DNA from: Setaria digitata
Lineage: Eukaryota > Nematoda > Chromadorea > Rhabditida > Setariidae
Length of the DNA: 64,000 bases
Assembly (NCBI GenBank): GCA_003640385.1
Contig: RCAB01000015.1
Span: 1-64,000 of the forward strand
Reading direction: 5' to 3'
A program made the translations under genes and the position numbers. The notes beneath the pieces were generated by a model, which saw only the letters and a list, made by a program, of their open reading frames with translations, was not told the origin of the DNA and did no database searches. Positions 63,463 through 64,000 of this stretch are shown piece by piece (the first letter of the stretch is position 1; each line of letters starts with the position of its first letter).

Positions 63463-64000
63463 GTATTGTTTTGCAACTTCGTGTGGAACTGAACTTGCTA
63501 CAAATGCTGCTGTGCTTTATCAGCGGTAATACTGAAATCTAAAGAATGTAGCCAGTATGTTATCTAGGTTCATGTTTCTTTCTACCTATACCTAAACTAA
63601 ACTTTTCTTAAACTATTTCCTGCTATTTAACTTTTTGTTTCGTAGTCTTCTATATAAAATTTCTCCATCCTTCCTCTTCCTTATTCTGATGTTTACTTTC
63701 TAATATCGTGGCAGCATAATGGCACAAGGACGACAAACTTCATCATCATCATTCTTCTTTTACTTCAAGGGAATAAACAATAAGTTAGTGATAACGAAGA
63801 TAATATCAACTACAATAATTATACTAGAAGACGAAACTATTCAATATTTGAGACGTGAGATAGGGAAGGGACAAGGAAAAAAATAAACCGACACTTAAAG
63901 ACAGCCTGACAGAAGTGAAGCATTCTCTGCTATTGGGAGAAAAAAAAATGGCGTTTGGAAAGGTAAGCAAGCATCTGATAGGAAACATACCTGTTGCCTG
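63463..64000. other. Downstream of the last resolved CNNM exon
   Basis: No secure exon. The expected CNNM block after the CBS domain (of the form IIxSEIxDE) is not found. A frame at about 63787-63851 (DNEDNINYNNYTRRRNYSIFE) between an AG and GTGAGA could be a further CNNM exon; phase does not connect directly to the last one. CAAAG-type ATGGCGTTTGGAAAG|GTAAGC at 63950-63964 could also be an exon end. Confidence 0.35.

Overview
The window looks like nuclear DNA of a nematode, most likely a spirurid or filarial-type species (inference). It is about two-thirds A+T. Genes are split by many introns of roughly 50-400 bases with GT(A/G)AGT donors and TTTCAG-type acceptors, several start codons sit 1-15 bases behind an AG acceptor as in spliced-leader trans-splicing, and neighbours often share a strand. 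There are no rRNA or tRNA genes, CRISPR arrays or intact transposons that I could find. I rebuilt 14 genes by hand from exon reading frames, splice signals and phase. 'aa' lengths are those of my models.

Layout, left to right. (1) 1.2-20.7 kb, minus strand: an even-skipped-class homeobox gene (vab-7 type, 285 aa), PDCD2 (399 aa), the V-ATPase assembly factor VMA21 (126 aa) and origin recognition complex subunit 3 (555 aa). In transcription order this is orc-3, vma-21, pdcd-2, vab-7. The first PDCD2 intron carries a threefold repeat joined by two 'n' bases, probably an assembly scar. (2) 22.4-25.3 kb, plus: PGAP2, a GPI-anchor remodelling membrane protein (271 aa), then a 108-aa secreted protein I do not recognise. 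(3) 26.9-32.1 kb, minus: a 756-aa C2H2 zinc-finger protein with a WRKY-GCM1/FAR1-like zinc cluster, divergent from the plus-strand mitochondrial ribosomal protein L11 gene (32.5-34.2 kb). (4) 34.2-38.5 kb: intergenic, with a GC-rich regulatory-looking island at 34.69-35.12 kb. (5) 38.5-40.5 kb, plus: a METTL18-like methyltransferase. (6) 42.3-51.4 kb, minus: bystin, mrpl-3 and FBXO45/fsn-1 in transcription order, operon-like. (7) 52.1-63.5 kb, plus: a two-domain C-type-lectin-like surface protein, a RING-rich protein with a ubiquitin-like C-terminal segment, and a CNNM-type transporter whose 3' end is cut off or not resolved.

Most genes are ordinary housekeeping functions: DNA replication licensing, V-ATPase and GPI-anchor assembly, cytosolic and mitochondrial ribosome biogenesis, ubiquitin ligation and Mg2+ transport. 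The parts that look lineage-specific and least explained are the RING-array/ubiquitin-like gene, the C-type-lectin-like gene 294 bp before it, the zinc-finger/WRKY-GCM1 gene and the small secreted protein. Sequence oddities worth checking are two apparent GC-AG introns, a bystin exon with no visible AG acceptor, a decayed exon copy inside an orc-3 intron, and the N-joined triplication.
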